NCBI GenBank assembly: GCA_018061035.1
Contig: JAGOUX010000006.1
Span: 1 to 44,768 of the forward strand
DNA length: 44,768 bases
Reading direction: 5' to 3'
Origin: Minisyncoccota bacterium
Lineage (GTDB): Bacteria > Patescibacteriota > Minisyncoccia > Phycocordibacterales > UBA9973
The notes beneath the pieces are model-generated. The model saw only the letters and a list, made by a program, of their open reading frames with translations, did no database searches and was not told the DNA's origin. A program made the position numbers and the translations under genes. Positions 18,248 through 27,898 of the stretch are shown piece by piece (the stretch's first letter is position 1; every line of letters begins with the position of its first letter).

Positions 18248-20005
18248 ATGAATTCACCCGTTACACAAATTAAGGAGAGACTGTCAATCGAAGATGTAAT
18301 CTCTTCTTACATAAAACTTGAGAGAGTAGGTACAAACCTGAAAGCACGGTGTCCTTTTCATAACGAAAAGACGCCGTCTTTCTTCGTTTCAACCGATCGG
18401 GGGACATACTATTGTTTCGGATGCGCGGCTAGCGGAGATATATTCTCTTTCGTAGAAGAATTCGAAGGACTCGATTTCAAAGGCGCACTTAAACTTCTCG
18501 CAGAGCGAGCCGGCGTATCTCTTGCCAATTATTCTAAGGAGGATGAGAAGAATCAAGGGGAGAAGGAGAGACTGTATGCGGCTATGGCAGAGTCAGCAAA
18601 ATATTTCGCGGATAATCTCTCTCGAAATACCCCTGCTTTGGAATATTTGAAAAAGCGAGGATTAAACGAGCAAAGCATTAAAGACTTTCAGATTGGATTC
18701 GCAATACTTGATTGGAGACAGCTATATGATCACCTGAAAGGAAAAGGTTTCAAAGATGAAGATATTGAGAAGGCAGGCCTTGCGAAGAGATCTGAGAAGG
18801 GGTTTTATGACAGATTTCGTGGCCGAATAATGTTTCCGATATCTGATTCAAGCGGTAGGGTGATCGCATTTTCTGGACGTTTGTTTATAGATGATGAGAA
18901 GTCAGCAAAATATTTGAACAGTCCAGAAACACCAATATTTAGTAAATATGCAGTTCTATACGGGCTTAATCGTGCCAAAGATTCTATTCGCAAAAATAAC
19001 TTTTCAATTCTTGTAGAAGGACAGATGGACTTAGTATTGTCGCACCAAGCTGGATTTAAAAATACAATTGCAACAAGCGGTACTGCATTGTCTGATTCCA
19101 CAATGTCCAAAGAGAATGTAGTGAGTAATTTGGGGTTAGTGCGAAGACTATCAACAAATATTGTATTGGCTTTTGATGCCGACAAAGCAGGATTTAATGC
19201 CACCGACAGGGCAGGCAAGATAGCACTATCGCTTGGTATGGATGTAAAGGTTGCCGCACTTCCTGATAGTACTGATCCAGCTGACCTAATATCGCAATCA
19301 GGAGCAGATGCATGGAAAGAAGCCATTCGAAAATCTAAACACATAATAGAATTTCTATTAGATAAGGTTATGAAGGGAAGTGGGGATGATATGAGGAAGG
19401 CGGGTCGTGAGATAAAGGAAAAGATATTACCATACGTGAATTCTCTCGGCAGTGCCATAGAAAAAACTCATTTTCTTAAAAAAATCAGTGATATTTCATC
19501 AATCCCGCTTGCTCCACTTGAAGAAGATCTTCGTGCAATTGAAAAAGATACACAATTTGAAAAGAAAGAACTCGAGGATGCAAAAGCTGCATCGATCAAA
19601 CTCTTTCGCAAGGATCATATTATGAGACGGCTTCTCGGAATACTGTTGTGGCAGAATAGTCTAGAGAAGAATACTGTAGACACGAAAGAAATAACCAAGA
19701 GCTTGAGCAGTATTTTGAAAAGAACAGAAGAAGATATAATTAACAAAGCAAATGAGAATGGCAATGATCTCATATTTGAAGCGGAAGTATTTTATGGAGG
19801 TGGGGGTGATCTAGCCAAGGATGTAAAGGAGATGCTAGATAATCTAGAGGAAGAATATACAAAAGAAGAACTTGGTCGGAAAATGAGGGAATTATATATA
19901 GCTGAAGAAAAAAAAGACCCCGGCAAGTCATCAGAAATTTTAAGAGAAATAAGTGCCCTAAACAACCGGATTGAAGAGATTAAAAATAAACGCATTACAA
20001 AGTAA
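18248..20005 (+). CDS. dnaG: DNA primase
   Basis: Makes RNA primers at the replication fork; 585 aa. The N-terminal CHC2 zinc finger is CPFHNEKTPSFFV ... YYCFGCAASGDIFSFV. The TOPRIM core shows ILVEGQMDLVLSHQAG and VLAFDADKAGFNATDRA with the expected acidic residues. The C-terminal 130 residues are helical and Lys/Glu-rich, the usual place of the helicase-binding domain. The start is 2 bases after the preceding stop, and rpoD follows 10 bases later, the conserved dnaG-rpoD pairing. Confidence 0.96.
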   Translation: MNSPVTQIKERLSIEDVISSYIKLERVGTNLKARCPFHNEKTPSFFVSTDRGTYYCFGCAASGDIFSFVEEFEGLDFKGALKLLAERAGVSLANYSKEDEKNQGEKERLYAAMAESAKYFADNLSRNTPALEYLKKRGLNEQSIKDFQIGFAILDWRQLYDHLKGKGFKDEDIEKAGLAKRSEKGFYDRFRGRIMFPISDSSGRVIAFSGRLFIDDEKSAKYLNSPETPIFSKYAVLYGLNRAKDSIRKNNFSILVEGQMDLVLSHQAGFKNTIATSGTALSDSTMSKENVVSNLGLVRRLSTNIVLAFDADKAGFNATDRAGKIALSLGMDVKVAALPDSTDPADLISQSGADAWKEAIRKSKHIIEFLLDKVMKGSGDDMRKAGREIKEKILPYVNSLGSAIEKTHFLKKISDISSIPLAPLEEDLRAIEKDTQFEKKELEDAKAASIKLFRKDHIMRRLLGILLWQNSLEKNTVDTKEITKSLSSILKRTEEDIINKANENGNDLIFEAEVFYGGGGDLAKDVKEMLDNLEEEYTKEELGRKMRELYIAEEKKDPGKSSEILREISALNNRIEEIKNKRITK

Positions 20006-20015
20006 CTAAAATATT

Positions 20016-21248
20016 ATGAAGAAAAAAACAAAGACAAAAAAAATAATTAAGAAAATAGCCAAGACTATCAAAAAGTCAAAACCAAAAGTAGTTAAAAAGA
20101 TAAAGAAAGTCGTTCCTAAAAAGAAAGTTGTCAAAGCAAAGGTAAAGAAGGAGGCTCCAAAGAAAATGTCTTCAGCTGAAAAGAAGGCAGATGCCCTCAC
20201 TGTTATTTCAAATACTCTCATCGAAAAAGGTCGCAAGCGAGGATTCATTACTTACGATGAGATTTTGAAGACATTTCCAGATATCGAAAACAACATCTTA
20301 TTCCTCGATGAGTTGTATGAGAAATTCGGTGTTGCTGGAATCGATGTCCTAGAGGGAGGCAATTTGCTCAATCTAGACAATGAACTTTCAGATAAGGATC
20401 TCAATAAATCAAGCATCAACGACTCCATCCAGATGTATTTGAAGGAGATTGGTCAGTATCCACTTATCCATGCGAGTGACGAGAAGGACCTCGCAAAGAG
20501 AATAGAGCATGGGGATTTGGAAGCTAAGAATCTACTTGCTCGCGCGAACCTTCGTCTTGTGGTATCTATAGCCAAGAAATATGTAGGAAGAAGTGCGAAT
20601 CTCACGCTCCTTGACCTTATCCAGGAGGGTAATTTGGGCTTATTTAAGGCCGTAGAGAAGTTTGATTGGACTAAGGGCTACAAGTTCTCCACATACGCTA
20701 CTTGGTGGATCAGACAGTCAATTACACGCGCCTTAGCCGACCAATCTCGAACTATCCGTATCCCTGTGCACATGGTTGAGACTATTTCTAAATACAAGCA
20801 GACTCATCGCAGATTATCTCAAGATCTTGGTCGTGAACCACTAGCTGAAGAAATTGCAACTGAAATGGGTATACCAGTAGAGAAAATCCATGTGATCGAA
20901 AACATCTCTCAAGAAACTGTATCCCTCGAACAGCCAGTAGGAGATGACGATGATAAATCAACTCTCGAAAATTTCATTCCTGATGACAAGATATTGCGTC
21001 CTGACCAAGAGTCTTCTCGTCGTATTCTTTCTGATCAGATCAAGGAAGTGCTCGATGAGTTGAATCCTAAAGAGCGCAAGATACTAGAAATGCGTTATGG
21101 ACTTCTCGATGGAATTCAGCATACCCTCGAGAGAGTGGGTGAAGAATTCGGTGTCACTCGCGAGCGTATTCGTCAGATTGAAGCCAAGGTGCACGAAAAG
21201 CTTCGTCAGCATGACAAGATTTCTCGCCTGAAGAACTATTTCGATTAG
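20016..21248 (+). CDS. rpoD: primary sigma factor RpoD/SigA
   Basis: Housekeeping sigma-70 factor, 410 aa. Residues 1-50 are an unusual lysine-rich tail ([20 protein letters not shown] and onward), then a region 1.1-like helical domain. Region 1.2/2 follows ([53 protein letters not shown]), then region 3 ([13 protein letters not shown]) and region 4 with the -35-binding helix ([20 protein letters not shown]). Regions 2.4 and 4.2 are intact, which agrees with the consensus-like TTGNNN/TATAAT promoters seen throughout. Last gene of the rpoB-to-rpoD run. Confidence 0.96.
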   Translation: MKKKTKTKKIIKKIAKTIKKSKPKVVKKIKKVVPKKKVVKAKVKKEAPKKMSSAEKKADALTVISNTLIEKGRKRGFITYDEILKTFPDIENNILFLDELYEKFGVAGIDVLEGGNLLNLDNELSDKDLNKSSINDSIQMYLKEIGQYPLIHASDEKDLAKRIEHGDLEAKNLLARANLRLVVSIAKKYVGRSANLTLLDLIQEGNLGLFKAVEKFDWTKGYKFSTYATWWIRQSITRALADQSRTIRIPVHMVETISKYKQTHRRLSQDLGREPLAEEIATEMGIPVEKIHVIENISQETVSLEQPVGDDDDKSTLENFIPDDKILRPDQESSRRILSDQIKEVLDELNPKERKILEMRYGLLDGIQHTLERVGEEFGVTRERIRQIEAKVHEKLRQHDKISRLKNYFD

Positions 21249-21252
21249 GTGC

Positions 21253-21288
21253 AAATTAAAAATCCCCCGATTGGGGGATTTTTAATTT
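21253..21288. terminator. bidirectional terminator between rpoD and dsbA-like
   Basis: A perfect 16-bp stem (AAATTAAAAATCCCCC and its complement) with a GATT loop carries A-tracts and T-tracts on both sides, so it can act for rpoD on plus and for the convergent dsbA-like gene on minus. Confidence 0.85.
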
Positions 21289-21294
21289 TAGTGA

Positions 21295-22020
21295 CTACAG
21301 TTCTTTTTCGTCGAGCCCGTTGTTTGAAGGAGTGATCTGATAGATCTTGTCGACATACTTCCAGAAAGCTTCATTGCCACCTTGTTCCCAGGCACATTCA
21401 GAAGCTTCTGATTCATGTGGTGCTTTGGAGTGTAACTGAGGAATAGGGTAGTGTCTATATACCCAACCAACATTAGATTTTTCTGCAACTAGAGAATGCA
21501 TAGTAGCATGAAATTGTTTACAGTATGGACACTCAAGATCTGAATACTCTACAATAATAAACTTTCCATTTGGATTTCCAAAAATATGTTCGTCGGGGGA
21601 GATTGGTCTAATGGTTACGGGCAAAGGAGCATTCTTTATTTCCAATTGATCTAAGGCATTTACTATCTCCTTTAGAGGCTGTGCTCCAGGTATAGTTTCA
21701 ACAACTTTTCCATTCATCACTATAAATGATGAAGGAGTACCAGTGACCCCAGCTTTTACTCCATCATCGATGTCTGCCTGAACTTTATCAGCAAATTTTC
21801 CACTTGCTAAACAAGCACTAAATTCCTTGGTGTTAAGACCAATAGTTTTTGCCACAGAAGGATTTAGCTTTCTAGCGCCATTAGATCCTGCGGTCGTTAC
21901 TCCATCAGATGAGCCACGAAGTAATACAGCTCCGGCTATTAATAATCCTGCGACTATAATCGCTCCAGCAATTTGACGAGAATCTTGCTTTGGGGCTTTG
22001 TTTTCAATGTTATTTTCCAT
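21295..22020 (-). CDS. DsbA-like thioredoxin-fold protein with permuted domain order
   Basis: Membrane-anchored oxidoreductase of 241 aa; helix at 17-35 (QIAGAIIVAGLLIAGAVLL). In DsbA-like proteins the CxxC half comes first and the cis-Pro half last. Here residues 53-126, with FSACLASGKFADKV, GVTGTPSSFIV (cis-Pro P96) and IPGAQPLKEIVNALDQL, precede residues 140-241 with HIFGNP, YSDLECPYC (C164, C167), VYRHYPIP, SEASECAWEQGG and a final TPSNNGLDEKEL. The break falls in the helical insert, so both halves could rebuild one thioredoxin fold. Probable disulfide formation or isomerisation outside the membrane. TATACT lies upstream on the minus strand near 22049-22054. Confidence 0.85.
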   Translation of the reverse strand: MENNIENKAPKQDSRQIAGAIIVAGLLIAGAVLLRGSSDGVTTAGSNGARKLNPSVAKTIGLNTKEFSACLASGKFADKVQADIDDGVKAGVTGTPSSFIVMNGKVVETIPGAQPLKEIVNALDQLEIKNAPLPVTIRPISPDEHIFGNPNGKFIIVEYSDLECPYCKQFHATMHSLVAEKSNVGWVYRHYPIPQLHSKAPHESEASECAWEQGGNEAFWKYVDKIYQITPSNNGLDEKEL

Positions 22021-22121
22021 TACTTTTAAATTAAATTACTAATATCCTAGTATACCATTTTTCCAATTTATGATACAATTTGTATATTAATAATAAATCC
22101 GCTCTTCGCGGGAATAAAAAT

Positions 22122-22397
22122 ATGTGTAACAATTGCAATAGTGGCGCGTGTATCTTGTCTAAGGTTGGTAAATTATTACTAATCGTTGGCGGGCTCAATT
22201 GGGGAATTTTGGGAGTAGGAATGCTTATGGGTAAGATGGCTGAATGGAATGTTGTTGAAATGCTTTTGGGTAAAATGCCAACACTTCTAGCTGTAGTCTA
22301 CGTCTTAGTAGGACTTTCTGCTATTCTTGGTATTTTTGGTTGCCCTTGCAAGCAGTGCAAAGGCGCATGTACCTGTGATACTGGATCTACCAAATAA
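22122..22397 (+). CDS. DUF378 small membrane protein with Cys-rich ends
   Basis: 91 aa if read from the ATG at 22122 (MCNNCNSGAC). The frame is open earlier but the upstream part is hairpin-rich leader (22098-22113) with no family similarity. The body matches DUF378 (YuzA type): LLLIVGGLNWGILGVGML and LLAVVYVLVGLSAILGIFG, two membrane helices. Both ends add Cys-rich segments (CNNCNSGAC; CPCKQCKGACTC), suggesting metal or disulfide binding. Function unknown. A TACAAT with TGA before it (22068-22079) is a likely promoter, divergent from the dsbA-like gene. Confidence 0.8.
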   Translation: MCNNCNSGACILSKVGKLLLIVGGLNWGILGVGMLMGKMAEWNVVEMLLGKMPTLLAVVYVLVGLSAILGIFGCPCKQCKGACTCDTGSTK

Positions 22398-22416
22398 TCT
22401 ATCGTTTTTGGTATTC

Positions 22417-22447
22417 AAAAGGACCCCAGTGGGGTCCTTTTGTTTTT
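22417..22447 (+). terminator. intrinsic terminator after DUF378
   Basis: AAAAGGACCCC pairs fully with GGGGTCCTTTT around an AGT loop, followed by GTTTTT. Confidence 0.9.
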
Positions 22448-22521
22448 ATCCCCACATATAATTTTATACCATATTCTCGATTCTAGCCTTTAAATATAAG
22501 GTTAAAATCAGCCTGATTAGA

Positions 22522-22550
22522 TTTACATTTAGTCACAAAAATGCTATAAT
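22522..22550 (+). promoter_or_regulatory. glycosyltransferase promoter, leaderless
   Basis: TTTACA (22522-22527) and TATAAT (22545-22550) are 17 bases apart with TGC before the -10. The ATG at 22557 comes 6 bases later, so the transcript should start at the start codon. Confidence 0.7.
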
Positions 22551-22556
22551 ATTTCT

Positions 22557-23810
22557 ATGGCTTCACTGGGGAGTATTGTTTTCTATATGTTCATATTTCT
22601 GTCTGTTTACGTGCAGGTGTTTTTTCTTTTAACTTTCATCGAAAATCGCAAGAAAATCATTGTCCGTAAAAAAGATGTATCTCTTAGTCGTTATCCTACT
22701 GTTTCTATTGTCGTGCCTTGTTGGAATGAAGAGAAGACAATTTACAAGACAGTTCGATCTTTGTTAGCCCTAAATTATCCCAAAGATAAATTAAGCTTAT
22801 TTTTGATTGATGACGGGTCTACTGATAGTACTTGGCAGATTTTGTCTAAATTTTCTCATTACTCCAATATTCAATTATTTAAAAAAGAAAATGGAGGGAA
22901 GCATTCTGTGCTCAATCTGGGCTTGGAGAAAAGCACTACCGATTTTGTCGGTTGTTTAGACGCGGACTCTGCAGTTCACCCAGACGCTCTTATTCGTATT
23001 ATGAGTCATTTTGAGCTTGAACCAGATTCTATGGCTGTAGTGCCCTCAGTAACAGTTCACAATGCTCGAAATGTAATTCAAGATGCACAAAGAGTCGAAT
23101 ACCACATGGGTGTCTATATGAAAAAAATGCTTGATTTTCTAGGAGCCATAAACGTAACTCCTGGTCCATTTACTATTTTTCGTAAAAAGGTTTTTAACGA
23201 TTTGGGACCTTATCGCAAGGCATACAATGTCGAAGATATGGAAATAGCGTATCGCATGCAGACCAACAATTATAAGATATCTCACTGTTATGATGCCTAT
23301 GTCTATACCAACACCCCAGCCACTGTTGTAAAGCTTTACAAGCAAAGACTACGTTGGATCTATGGTTTTATAAACAATACCTTGGATTATCGCAGAGCCT
23401 TGCTTAACAGGAAGTACGGCAATTTCGCTTTATTTACTTTGCCCACAGGTCTTATCTCTATAGCTGCAGTAGGTTATCTTTTTGGAAGAATGGTTTATAG
23501 CATAGGACATTTTATATATTTTAAAATCATTCAAATTCAGACTGTAGGTTTTCACATGCCTTCGTTCAATCCAAATGTGAGCTCATTCGATCCATTTTTC
23601 ATTAGTATAAATGCCTCACTTATTTTAGTCTTGGTGATTTATCTTTCAGTGATGTTCGCAGTTATGTATGGTAGGTACATGTCCCAGGAGGGATTCAAGC
23701 CGTCGATTGGTATGTTGTATTTCCTAATATTATTCAGAGTAGTGGCCCCATTTTGGATATTGAAGGCTATGTACAATACAGTCATGTCTCGAACCCCAGA
23801 ATGGAGGTAA
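22557..23810 (+). CDS. membrane glycosyltransferase family 2 (processive type)
   Basis: 417 aa. An N-terminal membrane helix (residues 1-25) is followed by a GT-A domain with VSIVVPCWNEE, the nucleotide-binding LFLIDDGSTDST, CLDADS (DxD-like), the acceptor-site VEDMEIAYRM and the QRLRW motif typical of processive enzymes such as PgaC, cellulose or hyaluronan synthases. Three to four further helices close the protein (VGYLFGRMVYSIGHFIYF, SLILVLVIYLSVMFAVM, LYFLILFRVVAPFW). It probably elongates or exports a surface polysaccharide from a nucleotide sugar. Product unknown. Confidence 0.88.
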   Translation: MASLGSIVFYMFIFLSVYVQVFFLLTFIENRKKIIVRKKDVSLSRYPTVSIVVPCWNEEKTIYKTVRSLLALNYPKDKLSLFLIDDGSTDSTWQILSKFSHYSNIQLFKKENGGKHSVLNLGLEKSTTDFVGCLDADSAVHPDALIRIMSHFELEPDSMAVVPSVTVHNARNVIQDAQRVEYHMGVYMKKMLDFLGAINVTPGPFTIFRKKVFNDLGPYRKAYNVEDMEIAYRMQTNNYKISHCYDAYVYTNTPATVVKLYKQRLRWIYGFINNTLDYRRALLNRKYGNFALFTLPTGLISIAAVGYLFGRMVYSIGHFIYFKIIQIQTVGFHMPSFNPNVSSFDPFFISINASLILVLVIYLSVMFAVMYGRYMSQEGFKPSIGMLYFLILFRVVAPFWILKAMYNTVMSRTPEWR

Positions 23811-23863
23811 TAGGTTATTTAAGATAATACCCAATATTTAGTAGTAATTTAAATTATATTGAA

Positions 23864-24550
23864 ATGCAAAATAATAATATTGATTGGAAAAAATATGTAA
23901 TTGTCTTTTTTATTACTGTCGGACTTTTTGTGTCCGCTAGTTATATCAGTAATTATTTTGGTGAAAAGAAGATAGATCAGCTTAAATCTATCCAAGATAA
24001 GATTGCTATAGATATCTTATCTTCAGAAACACAGTTTTCGCTCTTGTCAGAACTTTCATGTAAAAATATTTCTGACTCTGTCTTCTCAAGCGAGCTAGGT
24101 GAACTCGGCAGTAAGCTAGAATGGGGACAAAACAACCTAGGAGCTACTGAAGAAGTCGCATACCTTAGAAAATATTACTCCTTACTTCAAATCAAAGATT
24201 ATTTGTTGGCTAAAAAGATTTCTACACGCTGTGGAGTAAAATCTGCTTTCATATTATATTTTTACACTACTGCTGACAATTGCAGTGAGTGTGAACGTCA
24301 AGGATTAGTGCTTACAGATTTGCGTAGCCGTTATCCAGACCTTAGGGTGTATTCTTTTGATTACAGTACCGATCTGACAGCCATCAAAGCCATGCTTCAG
24401 ATATACAAGATTGAGGATACAAAATTGCCAGCAATGGTGATGGATGATGAAGTCCTGACTGGATTTCAATCTGTAGATGACCTAGAAACAAAAGTCAAAG
24501 AAACATTTAAATTGCAGGAAGTTGATCCTAAGAATATAGATACTATATAA
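23864..24550 (+). CDS. membrane-anchored thioredoxin-like protein (CSEC)
   Basis: 228 aa. One N-terminal helix (YVIVFFITVGLFVSASYISNYF) anchors a mostly helical region up to about residue 120. A thioredoxin-like domain follows with FILYFYTTADNCSECERQG (redox CxxC) and the cis-Pro segment TKLPAMVMDDEVLTGF. An extra Cys pair is present (LSCKN, TRCGV). It likely acts outside the membrane as a disulfide reductase or oxidase. It stands 53 bases after the glycosyltransferase and may share its transcript. Confidence 0.68.
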   Translation: MQNNNIDWKKYVIVFFITVGLFVSASYISNYFGEKKIDQLKSIQDKIAIDILSSETQFSLLSELSCKNISDSVFSSELGELGSKLEWGQNNLGATEEVAYLRKYYSLLQIKDYLLAKKISTRCGVKSAFILYFYTTADNCSECERQGLVLTDLRSRYPDLRVYSFDYSTDLTAIKAMLQIYKIEDTKLPAMVMDDEVLTGFQSVDDLETKVKETFKLQEVDPKNIDTI

Positions 24551-24563
24551 AATCAAAATAATC

Positions 24564-27500
24564 TTATTCGAGTTGATTTATTTTAGCTTTAGTTTTCGGT
24601 CCAATCAATCCATCTACTACGAGACCATTATTTTTTTGCCAAGATTTAATTACAGCAATTGTTTTAGGTCCGAGCTTTCCATCAATTGCCAATTTCATAT
24701 CGAGGGATTTATTTAGAAATCTCTGAAGTTCTTTTACGGCTTCACCAGTACTTCCTTTGCGGAGAGTAACAGATCCAAGATTGTATTTATAGGATACATT
24801 GGATGTATTTGGTGCAGGTGTAAATCTCGGTGTATTTGCAGCCATCAAATATGGAGTATTTGCTAAATACAATCCACCACTACTACCAGTGCTACCACCT
24901 CCTGATGGAGGAGTATATACTTCACTAAATATAGCGAAATCAGAAAAATGAGAAGTCTGACAAGATACAGTATGCAGAGTTGTGTTGATTGAACAATTGG
25001 TAAGCGCTGTCCAGCCATCTCCGACGTCGTATCTATATATAACCAATCGTGATTCAGAAAGTGCACCAAGGTCTAATGGATCATAAGTTATGGTAACAGT
25101 TAGGGGAGTATCAAAAGTAGATATAGAGGTGGTGGCATCGGTGGCTAGGGCTTTGATTTCTACTACGTATGTTCCTACTAGGGTTTTTCCCGTAGGAGTT
25201 CCAGCGCTTAGTGTGAATGCTGTCTCATCAATTATATTGGCCTGAAACAAAGCTTCTGTTGTACCGATTTTAAATCCTGCAGGTACGGTCAAACTCAAGT
25301 CGCCACTAGCGAAAGTTCCATTTCCAGAAATAGCTTGTGATTCAGAAGAGGTGATAGAAGCCGATCCAGTACAACCTGTGGTGGTAAAATTGCCATCAGC
25401 GCTAGATGCGGTGTTTGGTACAAGATCTCTAGATCGAACTCTGTAGTGATATTTTGTACAAGCAACCAAACCAGACAATGCTACTGAGTGGCTAGTTGTT
25501 CGAGTGAGGGTAGCGTTGTCAGTTTCAGTGGTAGATGCTGTGTAGGAAGTTGTCAAACCATAATCTACAATAGAAGAAGCAGGAGCATCTGTTGTCCAAG
25601 TGATCGTAGTACCGCTATCATTCGGTGTTCCGCCTGATACAGATGATGCGGTAGAAACAGGAACAATAATATAATCTTCTGATAGGGTGGCGAGGTCAGC
25701 TGCTAGTAATTGTGATCCAGTAGCATCTGGGTGCAATCCTCCGTGAGCCTGGGTTGTGTCGTAGCCATCAGAACCTAAGTCCAGAGTATAGACTCTTGTG
25801 TCATCTGGATACAAAGCTTGATAGTCGCTTATACCTCCGAGAAGGGCGGTCTTGTAGGTGGCAGTGTCTACATTGCCAAATCTAAAAGGTGATATCACAA
25901 ATACAGCAGGCGAGGCACCTACAGTGGTTCTGATATCGGTGAGCCAGCTTGTGACCTTTGTGCGCATGTTTGGGGCGCTGGTTGTGTTTAAATAGTCATT
26001 TGTACCCATGTTCAAAAACACAGCATTTGGTATGCCATCGGTAAATCCAGAAGCTAGGGAAGCATTGTTTACTAGTCTGCTTGTGCTTGAGTCATGCTTT
26101 CTCCAAGAAGAGTTGGCAGGGGTGCCACTTTCATAAAATGCGGGAACACCACCATTTCCTCCAACATCCCAGCCAACTGCACCGTAGCCAACTTGTCCGT
26201 ATTCTACTTCGAGAGTTCTTCCTAGGACTGCAGCGTAGCCATTCTCGGCTTCATCTACTCCCACACCTTCTGTAATTGAATCACCAAAAATAACTATTTT
26301 TTTTGATTTTTGAGCTAAGGGAGTACTAGATAAAGATCGTGATGCTCCGGTACCATCTGTGGCTAGTTGAATTTTTGTAATACGAATTATGTTAGTTGGT
26401 CCTACCCATCTGTCGGTGCCCTCGACTGATTTTGAAAGATAAATAATAGCGTAGTGGTTGCCGGCGGAAAGGGCAGAAGAAAAAGTTAAAATTCCACCCG
26501 AGACATCTGCCAATGTTTTAGATACTGGTACTCCTGAGCCATCAATATATGCGTTTACTTCAATAGTGCTCAGATCTACAGCACCGTTGCCTGCAGTGCT
26601 TACACCGAGAGCTAAAGTAGAGCCAGTAAAGCCAACTTTGACATAAGCTCCACCTGCAGTAGTTTGGGCATGGGTCGATCCATTAAAATTCCAGTTGTAA
26701 GGACTCCATACTAGATTTGAATCAGTAATACTTACTACACCAGGGGCCAAGGTGGTTACCACCACTGATATCGGAGCTGGATTAGTTCCTAGGGCTGGGC
26801 TTGCTGACACGCTAAGAGTTTTGGTTCCTGTTGAGGCAGGGGTGTAGGTAAAAGTTTGGGCTGCTGATCCTCCAGAGAAAGTAAGACTAGATGGGGTAAA
26901 AGTTCCACCTGCGCCACTATCAGATGGTGTGATGGTTCCTGTATATGTGCCATCAGGGGTTATTGTGTAATTAGTCGTCGCTGTATTTATTTGTCCTGCT
27001 GTAGGTCCGGTAAATGTATATGCCGTAGCAGCAGGAACATTTGTGTCATAGACAATTACATTATCCAGGGTAATTGAACCAACAGTAAAAAATCCAGCTG
27101 ATCCCGCAGACTGTAGCTCGGCGGTACTATCTGTCATTGTTTCACTGGCGACTACTGTGCTGGTGTTTTGATCGGTGACTATTATAGTGAGAGTAGTAGG
27201 AGATGTTCCAACCACAGAAACATCTATCAAGTATCCATGGCTACTGTCATAGCTAGAATAAGCCACACTATCACTCAAGAATCCAAGTGATCCACCAACT
27301 GATTTACCAAAGCGAACCGCAGAATGGTCAGTTCCCAAGAGGTACTCTGTGCCCTTTGAATGTGTTCTTAGGCTTGTCCAAAGAGCAGAACCCGAAATAT
27401 CAACTCCAGCAGGGATTTCTAGGGTCATTCTTTGGTCCACTGAGGACTCTCCTCCGGGGCGCATAGTGATGCCTTCTACCCAAGGATTTCCAGCAGTATT

Positions 27501-27716
27501 TAGCAGAAGTCTGTTTGAAGAAATTGAATGTGTTCCCGGACCCTCATCCCAGCTATTACCCATACTGGTATTATCAGCTCGATTAAAGTTATCAGTAAAA
27601 TTTGCATGCCAAGTAGTTGCATTCACCTGACTGCTCTTCAAAAAAGGCAACACTATTATTAATATAATCAAACAAACTCGTATTATTGAGTTAAATAATA
27701 TTGAATATTTTTTCAT
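24564..27716 (-). CDS. large secreted multidomain SGNH hydrolase with peptidoglycan-binding domain
   Basis: 1050 aa. Signal peptide 1-33 (LIILIIVLPFLKSSQVNA). A concanavalin-like sandwich (35-230, DNFNRADNTSMGNSWDEG) is followed by an Ig-like module (232-320), a beta module (325-450), then an SGNH/GDSL esterase (about 465-680) with GDSITEGVG, MGTNDYL and GLHPDATG. In the last block the Asp usually three residues before His is Gly. A fibronectin III-like domain (685-790), a ZU5-like domain (790-940), a Gly/Ser linker and a PG_binding_1 domain (980-1050, LRKGSTGEAVKELQRFL ... GPKTKAKIN) complete it. It probably removes acyl groups from a cell-surface polymer. Substrate unknown. Confidence 0.85.
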   Translation of the reverse strand: MKKYSILFNSIIRVCLIILIIVLPFLKSSQVNATTWHANFTDNFNRADNTSMGNSWDEGPGTHSISSNRLLLNTAGNPWVEGITMRPGGESSVDQRMTLEIPAGVDISGSALWTSLRTHSKGTEYLLGTDHSAVRFGKSVGGSLGFLSDSVAYSSYDSSHGYLIDVSVVGTSPTTLTIIVTDQNTSTVVASETMTDSTAELQSAGSAGFFTVGSITLDNVIVYDTNVPAATAYTFTGPTAGQINTATTNYTITPDGTYTGTITPSDSGAGGTFTPSSLTFSGGSAAQTFTYTPASTGTKTLSVSASPALGTNPAPISVVVTTLAPGVVSITDSNLVWSPYNWNFNGSTHAQTTAGGAYVKVGFTGSTLALGVSTAGNGAVDLSTIEVNAYIDGSGVPVSKTLADVSGGILTFSSALSAGNHYAIIYLSKSVEGTDRWVGPTNIIRITKIQLATDGTGASRSLSSTPLAQKSKKIVIFGDSITEGVGVDEAENGYAAVLGRTLEVEYGQVGYGAVGWDVGGNGGVPAFYESGTPANSSWRKHDSSTSRLVNNASLASGFTDGIPNAVFLNMGTNDYLNTTSAPNMRTKVTSWLTDIRTTVGASPAVFVISPFRFGNVDTATYKTALLGGISDYQALYPDDTRVYTLDLGSDGYDTTQAHGGLHPDATGSQLLAADLATLSEDYIIVPVSTASSVSGGTPNDSGTTITWTTDAPASSIVDYGLTTSYTASTTETDNATLTRTTSHSVALSGLVACTKYHYRVRSRDLVPNTASSADGNFTTTGCTGSASITSSESQAISGNGTFASGDLSLTVPAGFKIGTTEALFQANIIDETAFTLSAGTPTGKTLVGTYVVEIKALATDATTSISTFDTPLTVTITYDPLDLGALSESRLVIYRYDVGDGWTALTNCSINTTLHTVSCQTSHFSDFAIFSEVYTPPSGGGSTGSSGGLYLANTPYLMAANTPRFTPAPNTSNVSYKYNLGSVTLRKGSTGEAVKELQRFLNKSLDMKLAIDGKLGPKTIAVIKSWQKNNGLVVDGLIGPKTKAKINQLE

Positions 27717-27726
27717 TTATTCAAAT

Positions 27727-27732
27727 ATTATA
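27727..27732 (-). promoter_or_regulatory. -10 element of the SGNH hydrolase gene
   Basis: TATAAT on the minus strand, preceded by TGC (extended -10), stands 10 bases before the ATG at 27716. A TTGTGA 18 bases upstream could be the -35. Confidence 0.55.
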
Positions 27733-27778
27733 GCATGTCATACCCAGAGCTCACAAATCCACAGTAGAATGATTTTTT

Positions 27779-27854
27779 TGGAGCCGCCTCTCGGATTCGA
27801 ACCGAGGACCTTCGCTTTACAAAAGCGTTGCTCTACCAACTGAGCTAAGGCGGC
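27779..27854 (-). tRNA. tRNA-Thr (anticodon TGT)
   Basis: Full cloverleaf. Acceptor GCCGCCT pairs with AGGCGGC, D-arm GCTC/GAGC, anticodon loop TTTGTAA giving TGT, T-arm CTCGG/CCGAG with loop TTCGAAT. The discriminator is T and CCA is encoded (27781-27779), unlike the two other tRNAs in the window. A minus-strand promoter lies at 27877-27904 (TTGTAA, 16 bases, TGC-TAGTAT). Confidence 0.95.
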
Positions 27855-27898
27855 ATATATACTTTTCAATTACCTCATACTAGCAGATTTAATTTATT

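Noticed and set aside
18805-19458. 217-codon minus-strand frame inside dnaG
   Set aside because: Antisense to the conserved TOPRIM region; no family similarity and no promoter or start signal.
26081-27630. Plus-strand frames inside the SGNH hydrolase gene
   Set aside because: Short antisense frames created by the Thr/Ser-rich repeats of the real gene, without promoters or domains.
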